A stretch of 64,000 nt of DNA, taken from positions 3,946,148-4,010,147 of the forward strand of contig OX442415.1 in NCBI GenBank assembly GCA_949361645.1, written 5' to 3'. The stretch is from Spongilla lacustris. Its lineage: Eukaryota > Porifera > Demospongiae > Spongillida > Spongillidae. The notes below the pieces were generated by a model. It made no database searches and was not told the DNA's origin. It saw only the letters and a program-made list of their open reading frames with translations. A program made the position numbers and the translations under genes. Below are positions 10,110 to 25,100 of the stretch, piece by piece. Numbering within the stretch: the first letter of the stretch is position 1; each line of letters opens with the position of its first letter.

Positions 10110-13100
10110 CTGTATAAGACAACAATTACTTAGTTAGTAATTTCTATTAACATACCTCTTTTCTTATCACATGCTGTCTGGCCATAGAAATAGATAAAGT
10201 CTCCCATAATGAAAGCACATGACACAACTTGCAGTGTTGTTGGATCTATAAATAGTATCACGTAGACAAAGCCTTTGTTAATACGCAAATATTTTATGCA
10301 TACCTTTGAGCTGAATTCAATTTTAAAAGACTTTGCATAAGTAGATAAGTCCATTGCTGCATTCACGCCAGCTCCAGCTGCTAGGAATGCCATTACTGTT
10401 TCCAAGGTATCTAGAGTCTCCTTTAGGTGCGGAATGCCTACAAGCTCTCCTAAAATCTCTTGCTGGGATTGAGCAGGGAGCTTGACCTTTTCACAGCGAT
10501 GAAATTCATGTACACATGTGTAAAGGACACCAGAGAATATGTATGGCATGTACCTGGGGATGAAGCTTTTCCTTTATTTGGGTGAAGTGCTCAATAGTGT
10601 GGATGTCCTTTCTGTACACAACATGAGGTAGGTCCAGGATAACAGCAGGCTTTCCATTGACAAACTGGTTGATCAGTTGTTTTTGTATACCGGAGAAATC
10701 GTACGTTACATCATGGTCTTTTCCAGTCATTAGGGAATACTCGCAGTGGGAACTGATAATGGAACACAGCTGTGCCTCATAATCCAAAGTGTGGAAGCGA
10801 TGAAAGTGTTGGATTGGTACTCTCTGCAACTCCACTTTCACCATACTGGAATGGACGACATCACAACACATACAGGGATAAAAATATGTTGTGCAACTCC
10901 TTTATATAATTAACAGTGCAGTCATTATGAAAATTCAGATCAAACACTGACGAGAAAACAATTTTGTGTAAACATTTAAATGCACACCTGAAATTGTAGA
11001 CCCCTATGGTGACAAAAATGAATGTAGCAAAGCCATATACTGTGTAAATCATTATACGTTCAAAAATTTCACCCTGCATGTTCTGACAATTTGCAAACAA
11101 TATTTTATGTACGGTGCACCTATTTCATTCTCCATTATGACAATCTTCAGATCCTATTCTACATACCATGCCAAATATAATCACATATACACAATTGTAT
11201 AATAGATCACACTTTCAATACGTCATATTTGATTTACATTTATTTGGCAACATACCCATTTTCTTTTTCAACTTTACTTTTACAGTCATCAAGGAAGCCA
11301 TTGTGTGTGCGAACCAGGAAGTCTAGCAGTATTGTAGTGCATACACCAGCTCCGTTAGTGGTGGGAAGGATGTGGTCCAATGATACATCAGCAGTAAAGG
11401 ATGAAATCAGATATTTGTCTTCAATAGGTATACGAGCTATTCAAACATCAATCAGTTCAAAACTGTATGAAATATACCTAATATGAGCTTACAATTAATT
11501 TTAAGCACACTTCTGCATAATCCCCAGGCCTTGTTTAGGCTCTCCAATGTCATTTTCACTTCTTCTAAGATGTGACCTGAAATAGTTGATGCAATGCATT
11601 AAAATTATATGGCATGAGAGAAATGCTGCACTACTTGGTAGCTGCTTGAGGAGATGAGCAATTGGTGTAGTGCAAGCTTCTTTGTGGTCAAGTTGATGGT
11701 TGTAACGAGTACACAAAAGACTCTGAAGTTTATAAATGTCTGCAATGTATTGAGTTGCCCTCAAAACATGCTCCTGCAGTGCAAAAAAGGGCAATGAATG
11801 CACAAGCAACAGGAATGCAGCACACTACGTCACACATTTTGCAAGAAGTTGTGCAAAATAGGATATTTGCTTTGCAAACTTTTGGACTCCAAAGTGATGC
11901 TCAAGTTCTCCAGTGAGAGGTTAGGGTGGTATGCCCATGCATGGGTGCTCAAATCAGCAGGCTCCACAGACACCTTCTCATTAACTATATACATTAGACG
12001 GCCATATTCTGAAGAAAGCACAGGTGGCATAAAGACACCAAATTGCATTTTGGTCATTCATAAACCTTTCTTATCATCTCTCATTATTGACTGCACAACA
12101 GATGATATTCTTTCTCCCATGTTCTGTTCAGAATTAAAACTTACTTCACATACAAATTTAATTCGTCATTCACCTTCAATACAGGAATAATGAAAAATTC
12201 ACTAAAGTTCCTTTCCCATTGCGATCGCTGATCAGCAGTGTTCAATTGATTCAATGGTGCTGCAGGAGTTATAAAAGCTATGATCAACTGACAATATGGA
12301 CCCAAGTACAATTTACTTCATGCTATTAATAACTAGTATTAATTTGCTTACTGCTTTCCGGACAATCAGATATAACATTTTGTAGTACAGCATGGACCAT
12401 AACAGCACATTCCAATTCATTTTTCTTTATTGCCTTCTTCAAAGTTTCAAAATCTTTTTCTAAATGCCCTAGAAGTAGCTGAGATGCTGCATGTGTATCC
12501 CTCGCCTTCATCAATTTTTTTGTTCCATCAGATATGCTCTATAACATTTCACATTGAAGCATCATATATTTTGCATACACCATGCGTAATGTACCGGTGA
12601 GGCACAGCAGGTCCAGAGGAGAGCAGAATGCATGACAATCCTCACGAGGCAACATGCAACTGGAGACAGATGCCTCTCAGGTAAAGGATCTGAGCTTCTC
12701 TGTTCTGGATTAGGTAGGATATAACCGCGCTGGCTGGAATCACTTAACCTGCAATGCGCAAATTCAGCCATTTCAATTAATATTCATAGCTTTCAAATTT
12801 GTTTTGCATCTATTTGACACACTGCTTACGGGTTAGCAAAACGATTGTTTGAGACAGGGTTATGATTTTGACCTCCAATTGATGCACGGCACACTAGACA
12901 ACTTGACTGTACCATCGGCTTTCCACACTGTTTATAATAAATTAAACTTTGCTTTTAAAAAGTACATGTCCATGTTCATCTGCTTACATTTCCCACAAAG
13001 TATTGATGTCCATTTGGACATTCTGTGTGCTAAACATAAATAGCTTATTAATATTAAATATAACGTACCATAAAATTTTCCTTCCACATCTTCATGGCTT

Positions 13101-16100
13101 TGTAATGCTGCTTTAATGTGAGGTAATACATCCTCAGGCATCGTTGGTAGGTATGCATTCTGTGTGATGCCACAATAGCCAGCATGCACATTGGTAATTG
13201 ATTCATCGACTAACCACCAATACTGCAGGATCAGTTAGCATTTTTACAAATGGCCACAGCAATGGTACGCCCTGCCTGCTGGACATGACAGCAGCTGTAT
13301 GAACCACAATAGCAGACAGGTGTCCATTTTGAGAGGAGATACACTGCCTAACAAGAAGACTATCTTGTGTGCTCATAAGCAGAGTTCTAGCCATGCAGCG
13401 CAGCTATTTAATGATTCCATGAAGGAAAACATTTACGCTGAAATGGGCATAAAACTATAAATGCAGATATCTTACCTCAGGAGTCAATACTCTGCAATTT
13501 TCAAATGCTGCAAGCACCTGACAGGAACAGATTATAATAATTATTATAGTTTTCTGATTACATGATCAGCTACCTCGGGACTAGGAATGTATCTTTCCTG
13601 GTCTACACAGCTGAGAGTCACAACTTCATACAGTGCCAAATTGATGTAAATGCGTTCATGACCCTCAAGCCCCTGCAAACATGTAGGATGTTAATTGCAA
13701 CATCTAACACTAACTGTGCATGTATGTTACGTGATGCTATAGATAATAATTTAGTACTTTGGATATATCTTCAAGATGTTTTAGATTCCTGCCATACATC
13801 ACATCAGCAACACAGTCACGGACTGTACAGTACATTGGTCCATATGAAATAAATGGATCTGGCTGTGGTTCTTTCTGAGTATACAAATAAACAGATAATC
13901 AATCCTTCACCATGTGTATGTGTACACAATGCAGACCTCATTACGCAGTAGTTGTGGCAAAAGCCAGTTGTGTTTCTTTGCTACCTTCTTCAGTGAACTC
14001 ATACTGTATGTTCTACCCAACACTTTCAGCAAAAAAACATTGGGTCCAATTGCTTCATTTTCACTTATTCTGTTTATATGTTTGTTACTGCAAACATTTT
14101 TAACTGCTGCAAGGAAAGAGGGATTTGTTGGAACATCATTACATGTATCTTCATGTAACACTTCTCCAGCGATCAGTAGCCCATGACGAGTACGAGCAAC
14201 TGCCTCAAGATACTCGAAGGTCACCATTCCAGTGTGATTAACGAGGTGTGGATAAGCTGAATCAAGCAAAGCAGAAGCACTAGACACTTTTTCTTTTAGT
14301 GACTTGTGCTCATGTGTTGCATTTATCACATCCTGAGGTAGAAATATAAGGCACATAAGGTATTAGAGTAACATGTACACATAGTGATGGCATTGAAGGG
14401 AGAGGGTGTGCAATTAATTTTAAAAAATACCTGGAAACACTTGATGCATAGAAGGTGTAGTTGGCAATTATCAACAGAGTGGTATTGCAGTACTTGCCTA
14501 GACTTTAGGAGGTACTCTTGCAGGTACTCTCGAACCAAGTCAAAACTAAGGGAAGCACATATTTAGTAAGAACGTGTGTCAGGAGACACTATAGTAGGGT
14601 TTACCTGTGCTTCAAAAGAAGCTGCAGTAGAGACGATCTGATCACTGGAACCTTGTCATATGTTTCTTTATACGAGAGCTGTGTAGTGAACAGCAAGCCC
14701 TCACTTGGTCTACTCTTGAACACAATATCGAAAAGCAGTCGAATGAGATCTTTTTGTGGAAATTCATGCCCAAAGCACAGTTGTGAAATGAGTTCTATGA
14801 AGAAGGTGTGACAACTTGTTTCCAAATCTCTACAATAAAGACAATAAATTCACATCTGCCAGATCAGCTTTAAAATCAAGCTGAATCACCTGTCACTTAT
14901 CCTTGGATGGTCAATAATCTTCAGACTGCTCCTGATTTTATTTATTGTGTCTGCAGTTCCTATTTTCAAATAACCAGACCCTGATACATCCTAATCAGAA
15001 TCACAATTTTTAATCCCTGTATTGATAATGCACGTAGAGCATACCATATATATTATTTGAGCAAACGGTTGCATTCCTTGATATCTTGAACCAATATGCT
15101 CCATGAACATTTGTATAGCTCTGATGCAGTGCCAATTATGTCTGAAACAGAACGTGATATCAACATATTATCTAAAGTAATGCCACTAAAGCCATCACCG
15201 TAGCTTGCTGATGTCAGCTGAGATACAAAAGGACAAAAGTGTCTCTACCGAAACCTGGCACTTCTGTACCAACAGAAGCCATTTCATCATGGAGGCCTCA
15301 TCCTTTTCAAGTGGAGGTCTGAGGTGGCTAACAGCTTCTCCCACAGCATGTATAGTCTGCAATAAACATGTGGACACATTGGCTTATAGCTACAGGTAAT
15401 TAACATGTGGTTCCTGTTGATTGTTACAGATGTCTTAAAAATAATGAATTGGCTTTAATAAAGGCCTAATCCTTGTACTATGATGTAATTGAAGCACGAA
15501 ATAATCTCAACATCACAGAATATCTTTGCTTCATGTAAATAATGATTTGTATCCATGTATTGTTTATACAATTCTAATACTTTCATTATACTGTATCATT
15601 ACACCTTCTTTAAATAAATGTTAGATAATGTATGTACAAACACAACATACTCACCAGCTGCTCAGGTGATGCCTTGCCCTTCATGACCTTTAGTATATCA
15701 GGAACACATGACACAAGGTTCCCAAACCACAGTAGTTGGGACTTGTTAGCCAGGTATGCTGCATGCAAAGCTGTCATTCTGTTCACCAGCAAACTGTCAT
15801 TAGCAGGGACTAGCCCATTGAGTGCACTCGATACCAGCTTTTTTAAAATAAACCAATAAAATATGTTCACATGTATCAAAAGTGTGCTATTACCTTGTAC
15901 TCTGTACTACGCTCTTGCTCACCCTTCTGCAAACTGGTGTACATGTATGTACTGACAACAAAGTCATGGAGGTATCGCTGGTAGAGGTGATCTCTATGAG
16001 GAGTTGGGACTGATTTGAGAATCCCTCCAATCAATAAGCTGTGTATTTTGTCATTGAGTACAGTTGCAGAAGTGTAGCCCATGACTGAAATGTACACTGT

Positions 16101-19100
16101 AAATTATGCAATACTTTCAAATGTGCAATAATACCTGCAATGTTTGCTTCTATTGTTTCTTTTATCATCCAGAAAAATGGCATTTCACAATCAAATTTAT
16201 CATCGCTATGGGAACTTTTAGACTTTGCAATAGAACCATATTTGAACTGGACAACACTTAAATTTCTGAATATTGAAAGCCACAGTTGGCCAATAGGGTT
16301 TCCACGTTGCTTGCTGAACAATGCCAAATTGCTGTTTTGGTCGATAAATGAAATGATGTGTGCAAGAATTGGAACAATAACACCGTCAATCCTGCGGATG
16401 AGAGTGTTTAGAAGTGTCCCTCCAAGTCTAAGGCTTTTGTGGCTGAGAACTTCATTTAGTGCCCATGTTTTGCATTGTGGGATCATTTCCTCCATTTGTT
16501 CGAGAAGAGAGTGTACATGCTTTACCAGTGCTTCATAAAATGGTACTTGACCTGGAAAAATTATGTAGATATGTGCAATTATTATTATTACACAATAAAC
16601 AGAGCTACCCTAGGTTAAAATTGTAGTACTAGGACTTTTATTTTTGTGTAATCTATTTGAATTAAGTTGCATATGTTGTGCAAATACGTATTTTTTTAAA
16701 TACGTATTTAATACATGCATAACTTGCATAATTTACACATGTATTTAATAACACCAGTACGATGAAACGTAGCCACAAAACTCATGCACATACCAAGATC
16801 TTTGGGTGGATCTTTTGGAACCAAGTCTAGTAACAAAGTTACCAGCTTTTTTCCCCTGTCACTGGTTTGTAGTGAGTCCTGTAGAGTAGCAACAGCTGCT
16901 TGTATGCATCTATGCAGCCTCTTGTGATATTGCACACCAGCTGTGCTCTCAGCTTCAGAGGGACTATAAAACAATTTGCTGATCGGACACTCAAAAAGAT
17001 CAGTAGATGTTATTTCATCATTGGTCAGCCTCAGCTCATCAATATGCACTGATGTCCAGGGATCTCCCTGGAAACCAACAAATGACAGTGATGGTGTCTG
17101 CCTCGGTAGGTAGATAATGAACAGCACATGGGTACACCCTATTGACCTGGAGGAGGTCTGGGCACCTGGAGACAGTGTGAGTGCCTTAGCCCTTTCGTCA
17201 CTGGCACGATAGCGAGCACAAGCAATGAGATCGCCATATAGGTGCGCAGACTGACATTGGACTACAAGCAATACATTGTCCTTCTCCTTTCCTGGTTGCC
17301 TTTGAAACGATGATCTAATTAAAAAGATATTCAATTGTCAAAATGCACATAATTACAGCATATAACATGTAACAATTATATATACAATACTGTTATTCCA
17401 GTTTGAGATATCAACATACACACAATATAATAATATCCACATACACAACTTACTACCTACACTATACAACTAACAAATGTTAAACATGGGCAAAATGCTG
17501 GTACAGTCCTAGAGAGAATGGCTCTGGCTTTCAATTGAATTGAACAATTTCAAACACATGAAAGTATTTTGAAGTACAATAATGTTACCAAATCATGGCC
17601 TTCTTTATTTTGAATAAAACATTTATCATGGCTGCATCCAAACAGTGCCATATGAATCTAGAAATTATATGTAACTTGCTAAATACCAGATATAAAACTA
17701 TAGTATAGTAACAATATATTTTGTTCATGGAATCATGAAGAGATTGAACACTTGGAAAATAATAAGTCAGATAATTGCATATGTACCTGACTTTGTTTGA
17801 AAAGTCTATTTCTGTGTCAAATTGATGTAGGAAAATCATTTCTGTGTGCATTCCTAGCGGTTTAGTAGCTTCCAGAAGTTCAGCATGGGATAGCACACGA
17901 CTGTGTGTGGTTACCTGCAATGCAAAAATTACATGAGCAGATTTTAAATTCAGGGTTAAATGCACATATTAATGATGGGAGGGTGCAAAGGGGGTGTCCC
18001 TCTTCCATTCATGCCTCGCAAATAGATAAGGGGCTTAACCAAGACGCATTTAGTAGTATATCAAACACAAAATTAAACAATGTGAAATTAAATTTTCCAT
18101 AATCCCCATCTAGATCTGCCACTGAACTCATAGTGTTTGAATTAATATACTGACCTGCATCATGTGATCCTTTTCATCATAACCATGCACACGATGTCTG
18201 AGGTAATGTAGTAGAGATGAACAATGCATGTGTTTGAAGTACTTTGACTGGATTTCTTTGCAGCCCTTTGAAAGTGATTCATTAAGCTTAAGGCGGACAA
18301 TAGCATCAGGTGATGCAGTCTGTAACAATAGGTGTTGGCTCTCCAGTAACACCTATACAGAAAACATTTCACGTTGTTATAAAATGCAAAATACTTTTTA
18401 TCATTCATATGAGCAGAGAGATTAAATACACAGATACACATGTTAATGAGGGGAGGGTGAAGAAGTGGGTGTCCCTTTCCCATTCATGCCTAGCAAACAG
18501 ATAAGGGGATTAATCAAGAAGCATTTCATGCAGTATAGCGGACACAAAATTAAACAATGCTAAATTACTATTGATTCCATAATTTTTGTCCAGATCTGCC
18601 ACTGAACTCACAGCATTTTTCCAATATTCACTTCCTTCTTTCTGGCACTTCAGGTCGTCAATGGAAATTGACCCCAGAACACTGGGCATGAGTATACCTT
18701 TACCAGATCCACATTCTTTGACTTGACGGCAATGTTTTGTGGCCTTAAATATGACAGCTGCTGGTGTGTCCTTCTGGTAACCAATAAATGCCTCCTCAAC
18801 TTTGAACTTAGATGAACTAGAATGAAAATATATGAACAATCACTGCTCATAAATACACACATAAAATTATAATCATTGAAGCAAGAGTATTTTCTCCAAA
18901 AACTATTTGCAATAGAATCAAGCAATGTATCAGATGTAGACATAAATACCGCTTGAGAGTAGAAATAGCACAGTCTCATTATGATTCTTACTTGTCATAA
19001 TCATCACATTTGGAAAATTTCTCAACCCATATGGTTAATCGCTTGAGGACATCATTCTGCCAGTCACTGAACACTGATGATGTCACCACAAAGTGCTTCT

Positions 19101-22100
19101 CAAGTCTGCTGATCAGTGGTATGGGAAACTTTTCATACACCGTTGTCCTCTCAGCTATCAGCACCAGCCTACAGTATGCATATGTACAATCATGTACTTG
19201 CAATAAACATACCACATACAAAAACTAACTTGAAGTTCTTATGGACCATACATTTGACTTTGTGTGTCTGAAGGCCCAGATCTACATACCGCTTTCCACC
19301 ATATTTTATGTAGTACTGAAAAGATGTTAGTAGCCAGTGTTATTACTCTCTATTATTACCTAATGCTCACCTGGTTAAGGGCATCATAAAGACTCTCATA
19401 TAGGTTCTCCAAGTTCAGCAGTATCACAGTTCTCCCTGTCTCCATGCACAGCTTTATGCGGTTGACATTCTGACATATCTTCATAAAAATACAACGATAA
19501 CGATACAGTACTACAGCCAAGAAGTTATGTATGTGTATGTACATGTAGGATCTACATCTGCATGCAAAGCTGGTGGCCCCAATTCACATTTATCAATGCC
19601 TGTTTCCACTTCTGGTAATGAATGACATCGTTTTTTTTTTTTTTAATATGTACTGTGCATATGGGTAATGCATCATTTGATGAAGCTAAGGCAACTTAAC
19701 TAAATAGCCTAAAATAACTCTGTGATAAAATTACATGTAGGAAGATCACATTTAATAAGAACCACTTTGTACAAGACATTAAAATTGCAGAACACAACAA
19801 AACTCCAGATTTGTTGTCATATATTGAGGCTGTGTATACAATAATAGTGACAAGCACACTACGAGTAAATATGCCCTAAGAATGGAACCGGTCTTGATAA
19901 ACCTAGTGCACGATGGCATGTTACAAGGTCACCATAGTGCCCATTCATATACTGAACACTGCTCTTCATAGTACCTGAGTGTATTCTCTGTCTTTTGGAA
20001 AGCTGCTACCAAATATGATATAAGGTTCTACTGTATTTCCTGCTGTTACTATATCACTGAGGTGGTGAATGAGGATTTCAAGTGCTGCATAATTTTCTGT
20101 CAGGAACAGCAGGTATCTGTTTTCACTGCTCAAAAGGAATGAATTAATATAATAATGGTACAGACAGCTAGCACATTCATAAATATACGCACATGGTAGT
20201 AAAAGTATTTACCCATTTGAAATTGAATCATTTGTTTCTAGGCTGGATCTGATCATGCCCAGCAGACTAATGTCTGGGCCTACACCTAGAGTAGTCTAAT
20301 ATTTACAAAAAGAATTAATAGCAGGTGAAAAAACTACCATTATAGATTGCTAACCTTTTGTAATACACTTGTATTAATCCAATGGAAAAATTCTGTAGTG
20401 GGATCAAAGTCCTCTCGACCTCCAAAATTTCGAAGAATAGTATGTTTTAGTTCAAGCAATGTTGGCATTTGGTTGCTATGATGGCAGACACAGTACAGCA
20501 TCTTGATCAGGCTGCAAGATGATTTTTTTTAAACGACAAGCATATAATACTATAGTACCTGTAGAAATCTCTAAGACCAAAGAATTCCTTTTGCACACCA
20601 TCAACTTTGATTTGCTTTCTAGAAATAACTTGATATGCTTCTGCAAGGGGCTTAAATAATTGATCAAGTTTTTTAAAAGCCATTTCATCTTTGCTTTCAG
20701 AGCAGATGCCACGTGCACTCTCTACTAGTTCCTGAATGGTTGGCTCTCCTCTCGTCAACATCAAGCCTCTGTTCATCTTAGCAGGATCCAATGCCCAGTT
20801 GGATATTCCAATAAATGCCACTCGTTGGTTGGCATTTTGCTATAGATATTAATATTGTGTTAAGCATTTATATATAATTATAATTATAATTATAGATATA
20901 TACAGACACATCCAATGTACAAGTGCATAAGGGCTTTGCATAATTTCCACTTTCATTGAACATTTATTTTCAGAATGTGAGTATTTTTGTAATTTATACA
21001 GTTAGCTTTTAAAACATAATCTGCATTCAAAATAAGGGATTTGGCTCTTATCCCAACCCAATATCTTACCATGTCATCTTCTGTTCCATCCTCCAAGAGG
21101 GGGTGGAGTGCCTTCAGTGGAAGGTGTGGTGAGTCCTCCGCCAGCCCCACCTCATCCAGTACCACCACAGAGACAAACTTAGTGGGATCCTGCTTTTCCT
21201 GAAACTTCTGGGCTTGTTTGAAAACATCTTTGATTGACTCAGGAGTTGAAAGCTGACTGCACTGATAGGAAACCATGTAGACCTGCGTGTACAAGTACGT
21301 TTATAGACTTTTGCATGGTGATGCAACTTCAATAATGATCAGTAAAATTTTATTATGTATATGATAATGTCTAATGTACTGGATGTCATATATCTGTCTA
21401 TCGTGGTGTACTTTATTCACATTCTGCCAGTTTAGCATCCATTTTACATTTGACGATGCACACATGTAGGTGTACAGATCTTTTGGAGTTTGCCCCAAGA
21501 TTGCCAACCACTAATTCTTTTTCTTGGTTCCAATTCAGCACATCAGTCAATTGTAATAAGAGTGGTTAGTAACCATGTGTATCACAAACAAATAGCTTCA
21601 CTTTGACATGCTGATATGGGACCAAGATGAATAATTAGAGCTTGGCTATTTTGGGCCAAGCTCCAAAGACCTGTGCATTGTCAAATGTAAAAGGGATATG
21701 TTAAACTGGAAGAACATGAATAAATTTATTTTCTGTACACCACGGTAGACAAATGTATACCCGCATTTATGTAGCTATCATGCTTTTGCAGCTCATGAAT
21801 GTTAATTGCTCCAGCAAATGTTCCAACCTCTTTGAAGCATTTCAGAAAACTCTTTGAAGACCCCGCACCCTTCATTGAAGAGGTCACAATGCTCTTTGCC
21901 AATGACTTGGAACTACCAGGCTTCCCAATGATGAAGAGGGGAATTTTCAGATCAATGCAAATAGCCATCATGAAAACATTTTCTCTCAGGGCTGCATTGT
22001 GTGCAATGTTGGGTCCCACCTCCATACTGGTAAGGAGAGCTTCTTGGCTCCTAGTGTGAGGTAATAAGTGGCACAGATGTACACATGTGTAAAATGTACC

Positions 22101-25100
22101 TCTTGACCACATCTCTGAATTGGGAAGCCCCCCCAGGAAGTGCAAGTGGAGACCTAAACTGCTTGCACACATTTTCCTCATAGTCATCTCTCTTCAGTAG
22201 TCTAGCATCATAGCATAGTGCCAGAGAAAGTACAAGGGAGTTGCTGAAAATCTATAACAACAAGTGAAATTTGAAACTTTAAAAAATGTATTGCAATTAA
22301 AGTACCTATACATAAGCTATCCTTAATATTAAATTCTGTATATCGCACCTCGCGTTCTGAATGATTTGTTTCACTGAAAAATGGGGAATGGTTGTTAAAG
22401 TAGTCAAATGCAATTACAGCCCTCTTCACATCACGTAGGCTGACATAGCTGCACTCATCCTATTGAGAGAGGGATTAATGCTTCTTTGAATAGATATAGT
22501 GCTGACTATTGTGTGCAGATACATGTACTTATGATATGTAGTTATGATATTTGTTCAAACCTTTTGATTCTTCATGTACTGCTGTGACCAACTTAATACA
22601 TGAGCAATAGCATTAATTGCCTCTCGGCTGAATAGTTTGCTGAGCTGAATAAAGAAATAATTGTGTGTTGTTCTACTACTACATGTACATTTAAAATACA
22701 GTTCAAAAGACCTTTTTATAAAGACATTTGTCTTACTTGATTTTTGACAATTTGGACAACATAATCTGCCTCTGTGGTTGTGTCAAGCTGCCCAAAGTCA
22801 TACACCAGTGACCTCATACTTGGGGGAAGTTCCAAAACCCGATACACCAGATGACGAAGTGGAGTTTTGCCTTAACAAGATTAAGTGTCTGAAGATGACT
22901 ATGTATCGAACTGCATGAATGGCAATCTAACTGAAATAATATGGTACACCAGCCCTAAGCCTTCTTACACTTAAATTCGATAGGGTTTAACCAAACATAA
23001 ACACAACCTGACCAATATTGCCTGATTTCTTTAGTACATAACTAATATGTACCTAATTGCTCTTGGGTTTCATTAATCTTGACATAAAACCCCAGTCCAG
23101 CAGATTCCAACTTTGCAATCATATCATCAGAATGCCTTTTAAATACAAGGGATTATTGGCTTCAGAGATATACATATTTTGTTTCAATACATGTACCTTC
23201 GATATGGATTGCAAGCTGCAATTATCTTAATCTCCTTAGGGATCGGCCTTCCATTCATCCTCCTGTCACACATGAGCTCCTTGATTAAACCTATGGCTTC
23301 TGTGGTGTTGGCTTCATCAAAGAAGATCACAGTGTCCAACTCAAGCTTAGCATTGTCCTTAGCCAACTCCTCTGCTCTGTTGACACATTTGATGATGTCC
23401 TCTTGAGTTGTACCACCGTGAACCTAAAAACACATGCACACATGTGGGTCAATGAATAAATACATTATGCACGCAATAAGATAACACACTTTCAAAATGA
23501 TAATGTTCTTGACTCCAGCAAACTGGGCTGCGATGAGGTCACAAATGTATTGAATAAGGCGAGTCTTTCCACATCCTGATTCTCCAAGGAGTATAACTGG
23601 AATGTCACACCTGGTTGAGTACATGAAAGTATAACAGTGAACCTTTTTGTTTAAGGGTGCAAGGAATGCAATTAGTGTTGATTACATGTGATGTCAACAT
23701 CTGGAGTACATTCTTCATACGTTTGGCTATAGTGTGTATTGGCTTAGTTGGCTTCAAACTCATTTGAGGTATCATTGCATCCACTTAACTACTATAATTG
23801 AGTGTTATACACTGTTTTTATCATTTCTGACTACAGCATGTACAGGGTGTTCCACAATCAAGGAAAATTAATTCATTACCAAAAATTCTAACAGCAAAAT
23901 AAGATGTGTTAGTGAACTTATAATCATCTTTGACAGTTAGCGAGAGAATGATTAAAATCTCCACAAAAAAACCTGCCACCCTACATTACTATTACTAAGA
24001 AATGAGTGGACATTGTCTCTGAATTTGGTGGTTTCATATCATTTAACACAACATTAGGCATATTCCTGCCTGCTGAGCAGGGCAGATCAACGACAGAATG
24101 TATTAGTAAATTAGGCAAATTAAAATTATTCCAACTGAAACAAATATTGGTGCTTTTGAATACCTACAAAATTGTATGGTTTTAATTATGTGTGGTTGGG
24201 TATTATAAATAAATTTTAATCATATCTAATCATATATCATATGAATCTTTACTTTGTTTAGATCAGCATTTCAGCCCACAATATTAAACAATTAACTCCT
24301 TTTGGTTAATTTATAAACAATTGTCCTTCATTATGAAAACACTGCATATGTGTTGCTGCTTCTCACCTGAATCTCATTTGGATAGCTAGGATTTTGATCA
24401 GATTATCTGCTGTAAGAGCATTATGATGGGTCAGGATCTATACAGCCCTCTTCTTTCAGTCCCATCACACATGCCAACTTCCTTATCATCTGCTCTCTAT
24501 TAAGAAAACAGTATAATGCCACATTGCATGTACAAAGCCCTCACTTTGTCCACGTGCTGTAGTCTTCATCAAAGTTCACATGATTGAGTTTTAATCCTCT
24601 GTACAGCTCTGGAGACATGACAGATCGCTCAATGATGTGATGCCTTGCTATGGAATTGCTACTAGCAGTTTGTTGGCCAACCAGACCCGGGCCCCTTGAT
24701 GTCAACGATAATTGTCTAGCCTGACTACTATTTGAGGAGGTAAAGCATTGGCTATTACTGAGTGCTCCTACTGATTGAAATGTATTTTTCCCAAGCCAAT
24801 AGTCAAACCTGGCCTGAGGGACAGGCATATGCTGGGAATTGAGGCTTTTTCGAACATATGTATTTTGTATGCCTGTGGTACATTGACTATCCTGTATTGG
24901 ACGATCTTGTATTTGACGATCTTGGCGTCTTGGATCCACAAGATCACCTTGTGGCGTAACAATGAACCCCACAAAGGTAAAGGTCTCTCCATCTTTATTA
25001 AAGAACAGGTACGGATGTGAACTAGAATGTAAAGATTGTAAAGATAACTTGTGACAATATACAGCATCCAATCTCTAAGTACCTCATCTCCCACTTTTTA

